A stretch of 64,000 nucleotides of DNA from Haloprofundus salilacus (GTDB taxonomy: Archaea; Halobacteriota; Halobacteria; Halobacteriales; Haloferacaceae): the NCBI RefSeq assembly GCF_020150815.1, contig NZ_CP083723.1, positions 682,001 through 746,000 of the forward strand. Direction: 5' to 3'. Both the position numbers and the translations under genes were made by a program. Of this stretch, positions 16,957 through 26,937 are shown one piece after another (position 1 is the first letter of the stretch; the number at the start of each line of letters is the position of its first letter). The notes beneath the pieces are model-generated. The model had not been told where the DNA came from. It made no database searches and saw nothing but the letters and a program-made list of their open reading frames with translations.

Positions 16957-18507
16957 ATGACGATGGACGACCGTATCGAAGAACTCCGCGAGAAGCGCGC
17001 CGAAGCGCGCAAAGGCGGCGGCGAAGACCGCATCAAGTCCCAGCACGAGAAGGGGAAGATGACGGCGCGCGAGCGCATCGACTACTTCCTCGACGACGGG
17101 ACGTTCCACGAGTTCGACCAGTTCCGCACGCACAGAACCCACAAGTTCGGGATGGAGGAACAGCAGTTGTACGGCGACGGCGTCGTCACGGGGTACGGCG
17201 AAGTCGACGGCCGCACGGTCTTCGTCTTCGCACACGACTTCACCGTCTTCGGCGGGTCGCTCGGCGAAGTGTTCGCCGAGAAAGTCTGCAAACTGATGGA
17301 CCAGGCGATGGAAGTCGGCGCGCCCATCGTCGGGCTCAACGACTCCGCGGGCGCGCGGATTCAGGAGGGCGTCACCTCCCTCGGCGGGTTCGCCGATATC
17401 TTCACGCGCAACCAGAAGGCTAGCGGCGTCGTTCCCCAGATTTCGGCCATAATGGGACCGTGCGCGGGCGGCGCGGTGTACTCGCCCGCCATCACCGACT
17501 TCGTCTTCATGGTGAAGGAGACGAGCCACATGTTCATCACCGGTCCCGACGTTATCAAGACGGTCACCGGCGAGGAAGTGACGTTCGAGGAACTCGGCGG
17601 CGCGGTCACCCACGCCTCCACCTCCGGCGTCTCGCACTTCGCTGTCGACTCCGAGGAGGAGGCACTCGACGAGATAGCGCGCCTGCTCTCGTACCTCCCG
17701 CAGAACAACGTCGAGGACCCGCCGCGCGTGGACCCGTGGGATGACCCCGAGCGCGCCGACAAGGAGCTCAACTCCATCGTCCCCGACCAGCCTCGGAAGC
17801 CGTACGACATGCACGACGTCGTCGACCACGTCTTCGACGAGCGCTCTTTCTTCGAGGTCCACGAGGAGTACGCGAAGAACATCGTCGTCGGCTTCGCCCG
17901 CCTCGACGGCCACGCCGTCGGCGTCGTCGCGAACCAGCCGCGAGTGAACGCCGGGACGCTCGACATCCATGCCTCCGAGAAGGGCGCGCGCTTCGTCCGC
18001 TTCTGCGACGCGTTCAACGTCCCCATCGTCACGTTCGTCGACGTACCGGGCTTCCTCCCCGGCACCGACCAGGAGCACAACGGCATCATCCGTCACGGCG
18101 CGAAGCTGCTATACGCTTACTCGGAGGCGACCGTCCCGCTCCTGACGGTCATCACGCGCAAAGCCTATGGCGGCGCGTACGACGTGATGGCGTCGAAGCA
18201 CCTCGGCGCGGACGTGAACTACGCGTGGCCGACGGCAGAAATCGCCGTCATGGGACCGCAGGGCGCGGTCAACATCCTCTACCGCGAGGAACTCGCGGAG
18301 GCCGACGACCCCGACGCCCGCCGCGACGAGCTCATCGAGGAGTACCGCGAGGAATTCGCCAACCCCTACACCGCGGCGGACCGTGGCTTCCTCGACGACG
18401 TCATCGAACCGCCGGAAACGCGTCCGCGACTCGTCGACGACCTGCACATGCTGAAGTCCAAGCGCGAGCAGACACCGGACAAGAAACACGGAAACCTCCC
18501 GATATGA
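16957..18507 (+). CDS. pccB: Propionyl/acyl-CoA carboxylase, carboxyltransferase subunit
   Basis: This 516-residue protein transfers CO2 from carboxybiotin on PccA to an acyl-CoA (propionyl-CoA to methylmalonyl-CoA). Two crotonase-like halves are evident: [19 protein letters not shown] with [12 protein letters not shown] (N-half oxyanion region) and [23 protein letters not shown] with [15 protein letters not shown] (C-half). ATG 16957 gives [17 protein letters not shown], the family start; an earlier ATG at 16888 adds unrelated residues. Its stop overlaps pccX (ATGA). Confidence 0.95.
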   Translation: MTMDDRIEELREKRAEARKGGGEDRIKSQHEKGKMTARERIDYFLDDGTFHEFDQFRTHRTHKFGMEEQQLYGDGVVTGYGEVDGRTVFVFAHDFTVFGGSLGEVFAEKVCKLMDQAMEVGAPIVGLNDSAGARIQEGVTSLGGFADIFTRNQKASGVVPQISAIMGPCAGGAVYSPAITDFVFMVKETSHMFITGPDVIKTVTGEEVTFEELGGAVTHASTSGVSHFAVDSEEEALDEIARLLSYLPQNNVEDPPRVDPWDDPERADKELNSIVPDQPRKPYDMHDVVDHVFDERSFFEVHEEYAKNIVVGFARLDGHAVGVVANQPRVNAGTLDIHASEKGARFVRFCDAFNVPIVTFVDVPGFLPGTDQEHNGIIRHGAKLLYAYSEATVPLLTVITRKAYGGAYDVMASKHLGADVNYAWPTAEIAVMGPQGAVNILYREELAEADDPDARRDELIEEYREEFANPYTAADRGFLDDVIEPPETRPRLVDDLHMLKSKREQTPDKKHGNLPI

Positions 18508-18842
18508 GCCTCGACGCCGACGCGAAAGGTGAGGAGACCGGAGGCGACGACTCCGACAGCGGGACGACCCGCCAGCGTCTCGCCGACAGTTCGGCGGATC
18601 TCCTCGTCCCCGCCAACGCCGACGACGCCGAGGCGGCCGCCATCGCCGCCGCCGTCGGCGCGCACCTCCGGGACCAACAGGTGGCCGCGGCGGCCGCCGC
18701 CTCGGAGTCCGCAGAGACCTGGGAGGGAGAGCGCTGGCGGTTCGCCGCCCGCGTCGACGCGCTGCAGGGCCGCTCGGTTCGAGTGCCCGACGGTGCGCCG
18801 ACGGACGCGTGGACCGCCGCGGGGCGGACCGACCGACTCTGA
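18504..18842 (+). CDS. pccX: Carboxylase accessory subunit PccX
   Basis: This small acidic protein of 112 residues overlaps pccB by four bases. The middle (about 45-60) is an Ala-rich helix, [22 protein letters not shown], followed by [15 protein letters not shown], like the short epsilon-type subunits of acyl-CoA carboxylases. In Haloferax mediterranei a small PccX is an essential third subunit of propionyl-CoA carboxylase; position and pattern support the same role here. It should help PccA and PccB assemble. Confidence 0.85.
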   Translation: MSLDADAKGEETGGDDSDSGTTRQRLADSSADLLVPANADDAEAAAIAAAVGAHLRDQQVAAAAAASESAETWEGERWRFAARVDALQGRSVRVPDGAPTDAWTAAGRTDRL

Positions 18843-18879
18843 GTCGGGAGCTCCTTTTTCATCCCCTTCGACGAACCGA

Positions 18880-19053
18880 GTGAAACGACGACGATTTCTC
18901 GCATCCGTCGGTGCGACGGCGGCGCTCGGCGGTTGCAGCGCCGTCGGCGGGAACGCGGCGTTACTCGCCGTCTGCTCGACTTACTCGCCGTCCGCTCGGC
19001 TCGGGGGCCGATCCACCTCGCCGACGGTAACGTTTCATTCTCGGGCGTCGTAG
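18880..19053 (+). pseudogene. Orphan Tat lipoprotein signal peptide, remnant
   Basis: From GTG 18880 the frame gives KRRRFLASVGATAALGGCSA, a complete twin-arginine signal with a lipobox (GGCS). It is followed by only about 35 residues of no family, ending at TAG 19051-19053. Haloarchaeal Tat lipoproteins are normally far longer, so this is probably the 5' stub of a deleted gene. A 20-base direct repeat lies inside it at 18961-19000. A tiny functional lipoprotein cannot be excluded. Confidence 0.5.
18961..19000 (+). repeat. Two-copy 20-base direct repeat
   Basis: TTACTCGCCGTCTGCTCGAC (18961-18980) is followed at once by TTACTCGCCGTCCGCTCGGC (18981-19000), with two differences. It sits where the lipoprotein stub loses its coding sense, and may mark the deletion or a slippage event. 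Confidence 0.8.
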
Positions 19054-19075
19054 GCGCAACCGACGGAACGCGAGT

Positions 19076-19699
19076 ATGACCATAACCGTACACGTCGCGG
19101 AGAACCCGAACGTCAGACTGACCGACCAGCGGTTCGAGGCGCGACCGCCCGGCGAACTCTCCTTTCGCGTCGAGGGGAACCTCACCCTGACCGGCGCGCT
19201 GCTGCGGGCGTTCGAGGGGACGACGCTGGACCCCGTCAGCCTCGGCGTCGCGGTTGACGGGTCCCGCGACTCGGAGACGGTCGATATCGACCTGAGGGAC
19301 GAGGCGACGTTGCGACTCGAAGGGGTCGACGTCGGCATAGCGACGCCAGACGCCGACGCGATGCCGACGGAGCCCGACGACGTCTCCCCAGATGCGGAAC
19401 TGGTGGGTGACGTCGCGGCCGAAACGCCGGACGCCGACGCGAGTCCCGCCGCGCTCTCTTTCACGGTCGAAGGCTCGATGACGGCGGTCCCCGACTCCGT
19501 GGTGAGGGCGCTCGCCGACGGGCCACCGCGACTGGCGTCGCTCACTTTCGCCGTCGACGACGCCGTCAGAGGCGACGGCGGGGCAGGGGACGACGTCCTC
19601 GCCGAACTCGCGTTCCTCGGGTACACCGTAACCGTCCGCCGAGACGGCTCCATCGTCGTCGGCGCGCACGAGAAATCGACGGGGAAGGGCCTCCTCTGA
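19076..19699 (+). CDS. Hypothetical haloarchaeal protein (207 aa)
   Basis: I do not recognise a family. The protein is soluble and acidic, with no signal or membrane segment. Its two ends look like an internal repeat: FRVEGNLTLTGALLRAFEGTTLDPVSLGVAVDG (about 32-64) and FTVEGSMTAVPDSVVRALADGPPRLASLTFAVDD (about 127-160), separated by a Pro/Asp-rich linker. So it may be a duplicated beta-alpha domain. The coding bias is clearly genuine. It stands between the pcc genes and P450 with its own upstream gap. Confidence 0.7.
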   Translation: MTITVHVAENPNVRLTDQRFEARPPGELSFRVEGNLTLTGALLRAFEGTTLDPVSLGVAVDGSRDSETVDIDLRDEATLRLEGVDVGIATPDADAMPTEPDDVSPDAELVGDVAAETPDADASPAALSFTVEGSMTAVPDSVVRALADGPPRLASLTFAVDDAVRGDGGAGDDVLAELAFLGYTVTVRRDGSIVVGAHEKSTGKGLL

Positions 19700-19798
19700 G
19701 CATCCGACGACGAGATCCACTGTTCGTTGACACGACCGTGCTATCGGGCCGACAGATTCCCGAGCGCTTTTGCCGGTCGCCGCGGAGTTCTACACAGT

Positions 19799-20191
19799 AT
19801 GGCAGACACAGACGCTCCGACCGAAGGGAAGCCGTCACGGACCGACGGCGGTCGGTTGTCGGCGTCGGATTCCTCGCAGCCGTCCGGTTCCTCGGACTCG
19901 TCGGACTCGTCGCAGTCGACGCCGGGGAGCGTGACGCTCGGCGAGTTAGTCGGAACGACCGGCGAGAGCCGGACCGGTCCGAGTACCGCGTGGCTCTTCC
20001 GCCACGGGATGTACATCGGGGCGATTCTCCTCGTCGGTTTCGTCATCCTGCCCGAACTGCTACTCTCGCTCGGCGCGGGGTGGCCCGTCGGATTCGCGTG
20101 GGCGCTCGCGGAGGCGTTCCGCTACGGCGCGGTCATCCTCGCCGGACTGTACGCGGTGAACGTCGCCGTCGCGGATGCGCTCGGCCGGTAA
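19799..20191 (+). CDS. Small membrane protein with Ser-rich N-terminus
   Basis: This protein of 130 residues starts at ATG 19799. Residues 1-60 are a hydrophilic Ser/Asp/Gly-rich tail with repeated SSDSS units. Two membrane helices follow (about 70-92, MYIGAILLVGFVILPELLL, and 100-125). It is probably cytoplasmic at the N-terminus. No family or function is recognised. It is convergent with the P450 gene, four bases apart; co-function with P450 is not implied by this layout. Confidence 0.72.
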   Translation: MADTDAPTEGKPSRTDGGRLSASDSSQPSGSSDSSDSSQSTPGSVTLGELVGTTGESRTGPSTAWLFRHGMYIGAILLVGFVILPELLLSLGAGWPVGFAWALAEAFRYGAVILAGLYAVNVAVADALGR

Positions 20192-20195
20192 GCCG

Positions 20196-21650
20196 TCACC
20201 GTCGCCAAACGCGCATCCGAATCGGGTCTTTCGGTTGGAGTGTCGCTCCCGGCCGAAACGTCAGCGACCGTTCGCCGACGATATCGAACTCGACGCGACT
20301 GACGACCGTCGCGAGGACGAGTTTCAGTTCGAGCATCGCAAAGCGCATCCCGAGGCAGTGGCGCGGCCCGCCGCCGAACGGGAAGTACGCGTAGTCGGGC
20401 AGTGCCGACTCCATCTCGTCGGTCCACCGCTCCGGCCGGAACGCCTCCGGGTCGTCGTAGAAGCGCGGGTCGTTGTGGACGCGGAACAGCGGGAGCGTGA
20501 TATTCGTCCCCGCGGGAACTCGATAGCCGCCGAGTTCGACGGTCTCGGTCGGTTGTCGAAAGAGGATGTAAGCGGGCGGATAGCACCGCATCGACTCGGT
20601 GAGCACGCGCTCGGCGTAGTCGAGTTCCAGCGCGTCCGCGGCGGTCGGTCGCCCGTCGACGACGTCGTCGATCTCGGTCCGTAGCTTCCGCAATCGGTCG
20701 GGGTGCTGGGCGAGCAGATACAGCGTGTACGTCATCGCCAGCGACGTTGTCTCGTGACCCGCGAAGAGGAACGTCACGAGTTGGTCGCGAACCTCCCGTT
20801 CGGACATCGCCGACCCGTCGTCGTACTCGACGCCGAGCAGCAGCGAGAGCAGGTCGTCGCCCGCGTCGTCGGCCGCGCGGTGTTCGGCGACGAGCGTCTC
20901 CACGGTCGCCTCGAACTCGGCGGTCGCGCGCCGGAATCGCCGGTTCGTCGGCGTCGGGAGCCACTTCGGGAGAAACGAGGTGAGCGACGAGGCGTCGCTG
21001 CGCTCCTGTATCGCCTCGGCTCCGCGTCGAATCGCCCGTTCACGCTCGCGGCTGTCGACGTCGAACAGGCTCTTCGCGAGGATGCGCAGCGCCAGCGTCG
21101 ACAGCTCGTTGAGGAGGTCGACCGTCTCGCCGTCGCGCCACGACTCGACCGTCTCGGCGGCGTAATCGGCCATCACGTCGGCGTACGCGGCGATGCGTTC
21201 GCGGTAGAACATCGGTTGCATGGCGGTGCGCTGGCGTCGCCACGTTTCGCCTTCAGTGAGGAGCACGCCCTCCTCCATCAGTTCGACGCCCGACTGCTGG
21301 AGGATGCCGCCCTTCTCGTAGGTCGACGCATCGGTGAGCAGGACGCGTTCGATTTCGTCCGGATGCAGCAGCGTCACGAAGTCGTACCCGGCGATGGAGT
21401 AGCCTACCACGTCGCCGTACGCCTGCAGAACGTCGTAGAACCCGAAGGGGTCGCGGACGAATCGGAACGTGTTGCCGACGATTGGGAGTCCCTCCGGTCC
21501 CGGCGGGAGCGACTCGGGTGACGACGCGGCGTCTCGGCGCTCTCGCGCGGTACGGTCGGTGTCGTCGTTGAAGCCGTCGCCGAGGCTGTCGCGGTCGTGG
21601 CCGTCACCCCCTCGTCCGGCCGGAGGGCCAGATACTGGCGCGTCGGTCAT
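20196..21650 (-). CDS. Cytochrome P450
   Basis: This 484-residue heme monooxygenase has the oxygen-activating I helix FLFAGHETTSLAM (A-G-x-E-T-T complete), the K-helix ExxR in ESMRCYPPAYILFR, and the heme loop PFGGGPRHCLGMRFAMLE with the thiolate cysteine near residue 431. The N-terminus is not a membrane anchor, so it is soluble. It resembles the CYP102/CYP4-like clan found in haloarchaea. The substrate is unknown, perhaps a fatty acid or carotenoid. A redox partner is not adjacent. A palindrome lies 14 bases before the start. Confidence 0.95.
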   Translation of the reverse strand: MTDAPVSGPPAGRGGDGHDRDSLGDGFNDDTDRTARERRDAASSPESLPPGPEGLPIVGNTFRFVRDPFGFYDVLQAYGDVVGYSIAGYDFVTLLHPDEIERVLLTDASTYEKGGILQQSGVELMEEGVLLTEGETWRRQRTAMQPMFYRERIAAYADVMADYAAETVESWRDGETVDLLNELSTLALRILAKSLFDVDSRERERAIRRGAEAIQERSDASSLTSFLPKWLPTPTNRRFRRATAEFEATVETLVAEHRAADDAGDDLLSLLLGVEYDDGSAMSEREVRDQLVTFLFAGHETTSLAMTYTLYLLAQHPDRLRKLRTEIDDVVDGRPTAADALELDYAERVLTESMRCYPPAYILFRQPTETVELGGYRVPAGTNITLPLFRVHNDPRFYDDPEAFRPERWTDEMESALPDYAYFPFGGGPRHCLGMRFAMLELKLVLATVVSRVEFDIVGERSLTFRPGATLQPKDPIRMRVWRR

Positions 21651-21663
21651 GGTTCTGATTTGA

Positions 21664-21678
21664 CATTGGGCCCCAATG
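21664..21678 (-). promoter_or_regulatory. Palindromic operator-like site before P450
   Basis: CATTGGG-C-CCCAATG is a perfect 7-base inverted repeat between the P450 start (21650) and a TATA-like TTTAAATA at 21705-21712 (read on the minus strand). The repeat would fall just after the transcription start, where a repressor would block transcription. The regulator is unknown. Confidence 0.5.
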
Positions 21679-21801
21679 GACTTTCCGCCGACTATAGCCG
21701 ACTCTTTAAATAGACGAGTCGGGCGTACACCGGACAGCCGCGGTGACCGATGAGTCGCATACGCGACTGTTCGACCGCAGAACCGTCAACTCGATGCGAT
21801 G

Positions 21802-21833
21802 TTGTCAACGAGTTTCTCTCTGAGAGTTGACGA
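21802..21833 (+). promoter_or_regulatory. BirA-type operator before pccA
   Basis: TTGTCAAC (21802-21809), a 16-base spacer, then GTTGACGA (21826-21833): 7 of 8 bases form an inverted repeat. Known BirA operators have TTGTAAAC and GTTTACAA arms with a similar spacer, so this differs by one base per arm plus one. It lies 41 bases before the pccA start, and the BirA encoded at 25330 retains a DNA-binding domain. This would couple pccA expression to biotin supply. Confidence 0.55.
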
Positions 21834-21874
21834 GTACGACCTCGGACCGATAGAATGAGGTTCCGCTTGCGAAT

Positions 21875-23683
<1,809 letters not shown>

Positions 23684-23742
23684 CGCCGTCGCTGGTTTCT
23701 TGTTTCTCTCGCCGAACGTAGAACCTGGATTTTCTCCGTCGG

Positions 23743-25047
23743 TCAGGTCGTGTTCGTCGTCGACGACGGGTCGTCAGCGTCGGCCAGCCGCGTTCCCCGC
23801 CTATCGAACAGTCGCTGCGCCGTCAGCGCCGCCGACTGCATCACCGCCCCGGCGGCCGGGACCGGGTCGTCCCACGCCGAGACGCTGTGTTCGTGCGTCG
23901 CAAGCGCGCGTCCGAACGCGCCGAAGGCCCCGAACCGCCGCTGAGAGATCTGCTCGCCCAGCCACTTGACGTCCTCGTAGAACAGCCGTTGCATCTGCTC
24001 GCCGGTGCGGTACTCGCCATCGTGTTCGGGCGTCTCGCCGAGCAGTTGCCGGTAGTGGAGCCACGGGAAGTCGACACCGCAGGCGACGGCGAACGGCACC
24101 GACCCCCAGTAGCGGCCGTTGACTTCGATGAGGTGGTACTCGCCGTCGTCGGTCCGCATGAACTCGACCATCGCCGGTCCCGTCCACTCCAGCGCCTCAA
24201 CGACTCGCTCGGCGTAGCGGTGCATCTTCTCGTCGCGCATCGACTCCAACACGGCGGAGTTGCCGCCCGAAGCGGGATAGGTGCGGACGCGTCGCTCCTG
24301 GAACTGGGCGAGAACCTCGCCCTCGTCGGCTAACACGACCGCCGCCGTCGTCTCGCCGGGGACGTACTCCTGAACGATGGGCTCGTGGCCTTTGAGGTGA
24401 CTGTTTCGGCCGACGAGCACCTGATACGTCGAGATGAGCGCCGCTTCCGTCTCGACGTAGTTGACGTCGTCGATGAGGTCTGTGTGAGCCTTTCCGCCGT
24501 CGAGCACCGTCTTGCTCCGGTACTTCACGACCGCCGGAAGCGACATCCCGTCGGCGAGGTCGACGACGTCCGCGTAGTCGTCGCGCTGGCGCGTCTCGGG
24601 CGTCGGCACGTCGAGGTCGGCGGCGAGTTCGAAGAGAGCTCCCTTGTCGTACGCTTTCTCGAACGTCTCGGGGTCCTCGACGGCCACTTTCGTCCCCGTC
24701 TCCGCTAATTCGGCTTTGTGCTGCGAACACACCAGCGAACTCGCGTCCGAGACCGGTATCACGGCGAAGACATCGTTGGCGGACAGATACTCGCGAAGGT
24801 GGTCGACGAACCGTCGGTAGTCGGACGCCGGGTCCGGGTAGACGTAGCGGTCGTCCGCGTACCGCGATACCATCCCGAGACCCATCCGACTCGTTCCGCC
24901 GACCGTCACTGGTACGCCGCGCCGTCCGAGCGACCGAACGACGCGTAACGCGGCCGGTCCGTCGCCGTCCAACACCAGTACTCGTGGAGGGTCCGTTCCC
25001 GCCTCCGTGGTGGTCAGTTGCGACTCGGAATGAACCTGATTGGGCAT
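23743..25047 (-). CDS. ATP-grasp family carboxylate-amine ligase
   Basis: This protein has 434 residues from ATG 25047. The N-terminal Rossmann-like PreATP-grasp part is VLVLDGDGPAALRVVRSLGRRGVPV. The ATP-grasp core follows, with VVKYRSKTVLDGG, IVQEYVPGETTAAVVLADEGEVLA and the metal loop LIEVNGRYWGSVPFA. The C-terminal part (after 330) is a helical extension. The fold is like PylC/carbamoyl-phosphate-synthase-L ligases that join a carboxylate to an amine. The substrate is unknown. Similar genes sit in surface-polymer or peptide-tagging loci, but nothing next to it confirms that. Confidence 0.82.
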   Translation of the reverse strand: MPNQVHSESQLTTTEAGTDPPRVLVLDGDGPAALRVVRSLGRRGVPVTVGGTSRMGLGMVSRYADDRYVYPDPASDYRRFVDHLREYLSANDVFAVIPVSDASSLVCSQHKAELAETGTKVAVEDPETFEKAYDKGALFELAADLDVPTPETRQRDDYADVVDLADGMSLPAVVKYRSKTVLDGGKAHTDLIDDVNYVETEAALISTYQVLVGRNSHLKGHEPIVQEYVPGETTAAVVLADEGEVLAQFQERRVRTYPASGGNSAVLESMRDEKMHRYAERVVEALEWTGPAMVEFMRTDDGEYHLIEVNGRYWGSVPFAVACGVDFPWLHYRQLLGETPEHDGEYRTGEQMQRLFYEDVKWLGEQISQRRFGAFGAFGRALATHEHSVSAWDDPVPAAGAVMQSAALTAQRLFDRRGTRLADADDPSSTTNTT

Positions 25048-25329
25048 GTGGGGTAGAACGTCGCCAACGGTGAAAAAGGCAGTATGAAAATCCATTGACA
25101 AACTAATAAGAGTACCGGCCGATTCGGGTAGAAGTAGCCAACCGTACGTTGATTTGATAATGGCTAATGAATGACATCTTTCGCCCGTGACGCTCGGTTC
25201 GACCGGGACGCCGCCTCACCGGCGCGGAGGTTTTCGTCGCGTATCGTTCCGCTGATATCCGTTCCAACAGCGAATATTGCTCCATCGCCGACCGTCGCGT
25301 TCATTGCGGCCGCCCGCGGAGTCGTCGCC
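25048..25329. other. Intergenic region between divergent ligase and birA genes
   Basis: This holds the promoters of two divergent genes. A/T-rich TTGACAAACTAATAAGAG (25095-25112) and GATTTGATAATGGC (about 25151-25164) are candidate cores. In-frame codons upstream of birA continue to 25171 but look non-family. No gene is seen. Confidence 0.4.
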
Positions 25330-26334
25330 ATGAGCGACACGCGGCGGGCGGTTCTGGATGCGTTGACCGACAGTGTGGTTTCCGGTCCGGCACTCGCCGA
25401 GGAACTCGGCGTCTCGCGGGCGGCGGTCTGGAAGCAGATAGAGGCGCTCAGAAACGAGGGGTTCGTCGTCGAGAGCACCGACGACGGGTACGAGGTGACG
25501 AGAGTTCCGGAGTACGGCGGGTCGGCCGTCGAGTTCGGTCTCGACGCGCCGGTGTGCATCGAGTACCACGACCGACTCGGCAGCACGAACGACCGCGCCC
25601 GCGAACTGGCCGCCGAGGGGACGGCCGACGTGGCAGTTCTCGCGGACGAACAGACCGGCGGGAGGGGTCGGCTCAGCCGCGAGTGGACCGCACCCAGCGG
25701 CGGCGTCTGGCTCAGCCTCGTGCTCCGACCGTCGCGTCCGCCCGCGCACGTCCCGCTTTTCACCCTCGCCGCCGCCGTCGCCACGACGCGCGCGGCCCGA
25801 GAGGCGGGCGTTCCGGCCGAAATCAAGTGGCCGAACGACGTGCTGGTCCGCAGTGCGGACGAGGACGGCGCCGACAACAACGAGGAAGATGAGGGCGACG
25901 GCGGCGCCGACAACGACGACGTGCCGGCCCGCGGCGGGCGGAAACTCGCGGGTATCCTCACCGAGATAGAGGGCGAAGCCGACCGGGTCTCGTGGTTAGT
26001 CGTCGGAGTCGGCGTCAACGCGAACGTCGACGCCGCGTCGCTTCCGGCGGGAGCGACGAGCATCCGCGGAGAGGCGGACGACGTGGAGCGACGGCTGTTC
26101 GTCCAGCGACTCGTCGAGGAGTTCTACGCCCTCCGCGACGACCCCGACGCCGTGCTTCCGGCGTGGCGTGAGTACAGCGCGACGCTCGGTCGACGCGTTC
26201 GCGTCGAGACCCCCGGCGGCGTCGTCGAAGGCGAAGCCGTCGACGTCGTTCACCCGGGCGCGCTCGTCGTCGACACCGACGACGGCGAGGTGACGGTCCA
26301 CGCCGGCGACTGCGAACACCTGCGTCCGGCGTAG
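25330..26334 (+). CDS. birA: Bifunctional biotin-protein ligase / biotin operon repressor
   Basis: This 334-residue protein has an N-terminal winged helix (about 1-60, ALAEELGVSRAAVWKQIEALRNEGF), a catalytic domain with STNDRARELA and the biotinyl-AMP loop GGRGRLSREWTAPSGGVWLSL, then IKWPNDVLV, and a C-terminal SH3-like domain (RRVRVETPGG). It joins biotin to Lys568 of PccA. An acidic Asp/Glu/Asn insertion (about residues 176-204) lies just after IKWPNDV and is unlike the usual family. The start ATG 25330 begins with MSDTRRAVLDAL. Confidence 0.95.
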   Translation: MSDTRRAVLDALTDSVVSGPALAEELGVSRAAVWKQIEALRNEGFVVESTDDGYEVTRVPEYGGSAVEFGLDAPVCIEYHDRLGSTNDRARELAAEGTADVAVLADEQTGGRGRLSREWTAPSGGVWLSLVLRPSRPPAHVPLFTLAAAVATTRAAREAGVPAEIKWPNDVLVRSADEDGADNNEEDEGDGGADNDDVPARGGRKLAGILTEIEGEADRVSWLVVGVGVNANVDAASLPAGATSIRGEADDVERRLFVQRLVEEFYALRDDPDAVLPAWREYSATLGRRVRVETPGGVVEGEAVDVVHPGALVVDTDDGEVTVHAGDCEHLRPA

Positions 26335-26397
26335 TCCGGCGCGTCCGAGCGCTCCCGACACGTACTTGGCCGTCGTCGACGCCGACGCTCCGGACGC

Positions 26398-26859
26398 TCA
26401 GGCGGGTTGTCCGGGCGCTTCGTCGGCGACGTGGACGGTCAACACTGGCACGTTCGAACCACGGACGACTTTCTCGGCGACGCTTCCCAGAAGCAGCCGG
26501 TCGATTCCGCCGCGGCCGTGCGTGCCCATCACGATGAGGTCGCAACCCTCGCGCTCGGCGTAGTTGACGATCTCTCGACTCGGCGAGCCTTCGACGACGG
26601 CGCCCTCGACCGGGACGTCGCGCTTGGCGGCGATTCGGCGAACTTCCTCGACGGCCGCCTTGGCGTCGGCGCGGAGCATCTCGTCGATCCCGTCCCAGGA
26701 CGACTCCATCGGCAGGCCCGCGTAACTCGCCGTGTTGACGACGTAGATGGCGTGAATCGTCGCGCCGTGCGCGTCTGCGAGGTCGACGGCGTGTCCGATA
26801 GCCCGCTCGACGCCCTCGGAGCCGTCGGTCGGAACGAGAATCCGTTCGTACATCCCCAT
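26398..26859 (-). CDS. Universal stress protein, UspA family
   Basis: This 153-residue single Usp domain has an N-terminal strand MYERILVPTDGSEGVERAI with the aspartate that holds ATP, and the C-terminal ATP loop G-T-H-G-R-G-G then LLLGSVAEKVVRGSNVPVLTV, matching GxxG-x9-GS. So it is an ATP-binding type. ATG 26859 or 26853 both fit. It is a stress-response chaperone-like regulator with no known client, probably monocistronic and convergent with birA. Confidence 0.92.
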   Translation of the reverse strand: MGMYERILVPTDGSEGVERAIGHAVDLADAHGATIHAIYVVNTASYAGLPMESSWDGIDEMLRADAKAAVEEVRRIAAKRDVPVEGAVVEGSPSREIVNYAEREGCDLIVMGTHGRGGIDRLLLGSVAEKVVRGSNVPVLTVHVADEAPGQPA

Positions 26860-26937
26860 GCGATATCGTACCAAGCTACTGTTGGAGGGTTAATAACTGT
26901 TCGCGCGGCGAGGGTCGGCCGCCGAGCGGTCGTTCGC

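Noticed and set aside
16291-18096. 601-codon minus-strand frame opposite NSS2 and pccB
   Set aside because: Spans two convincing genes, has low-complexity composition and no motif; an antisense shadow.
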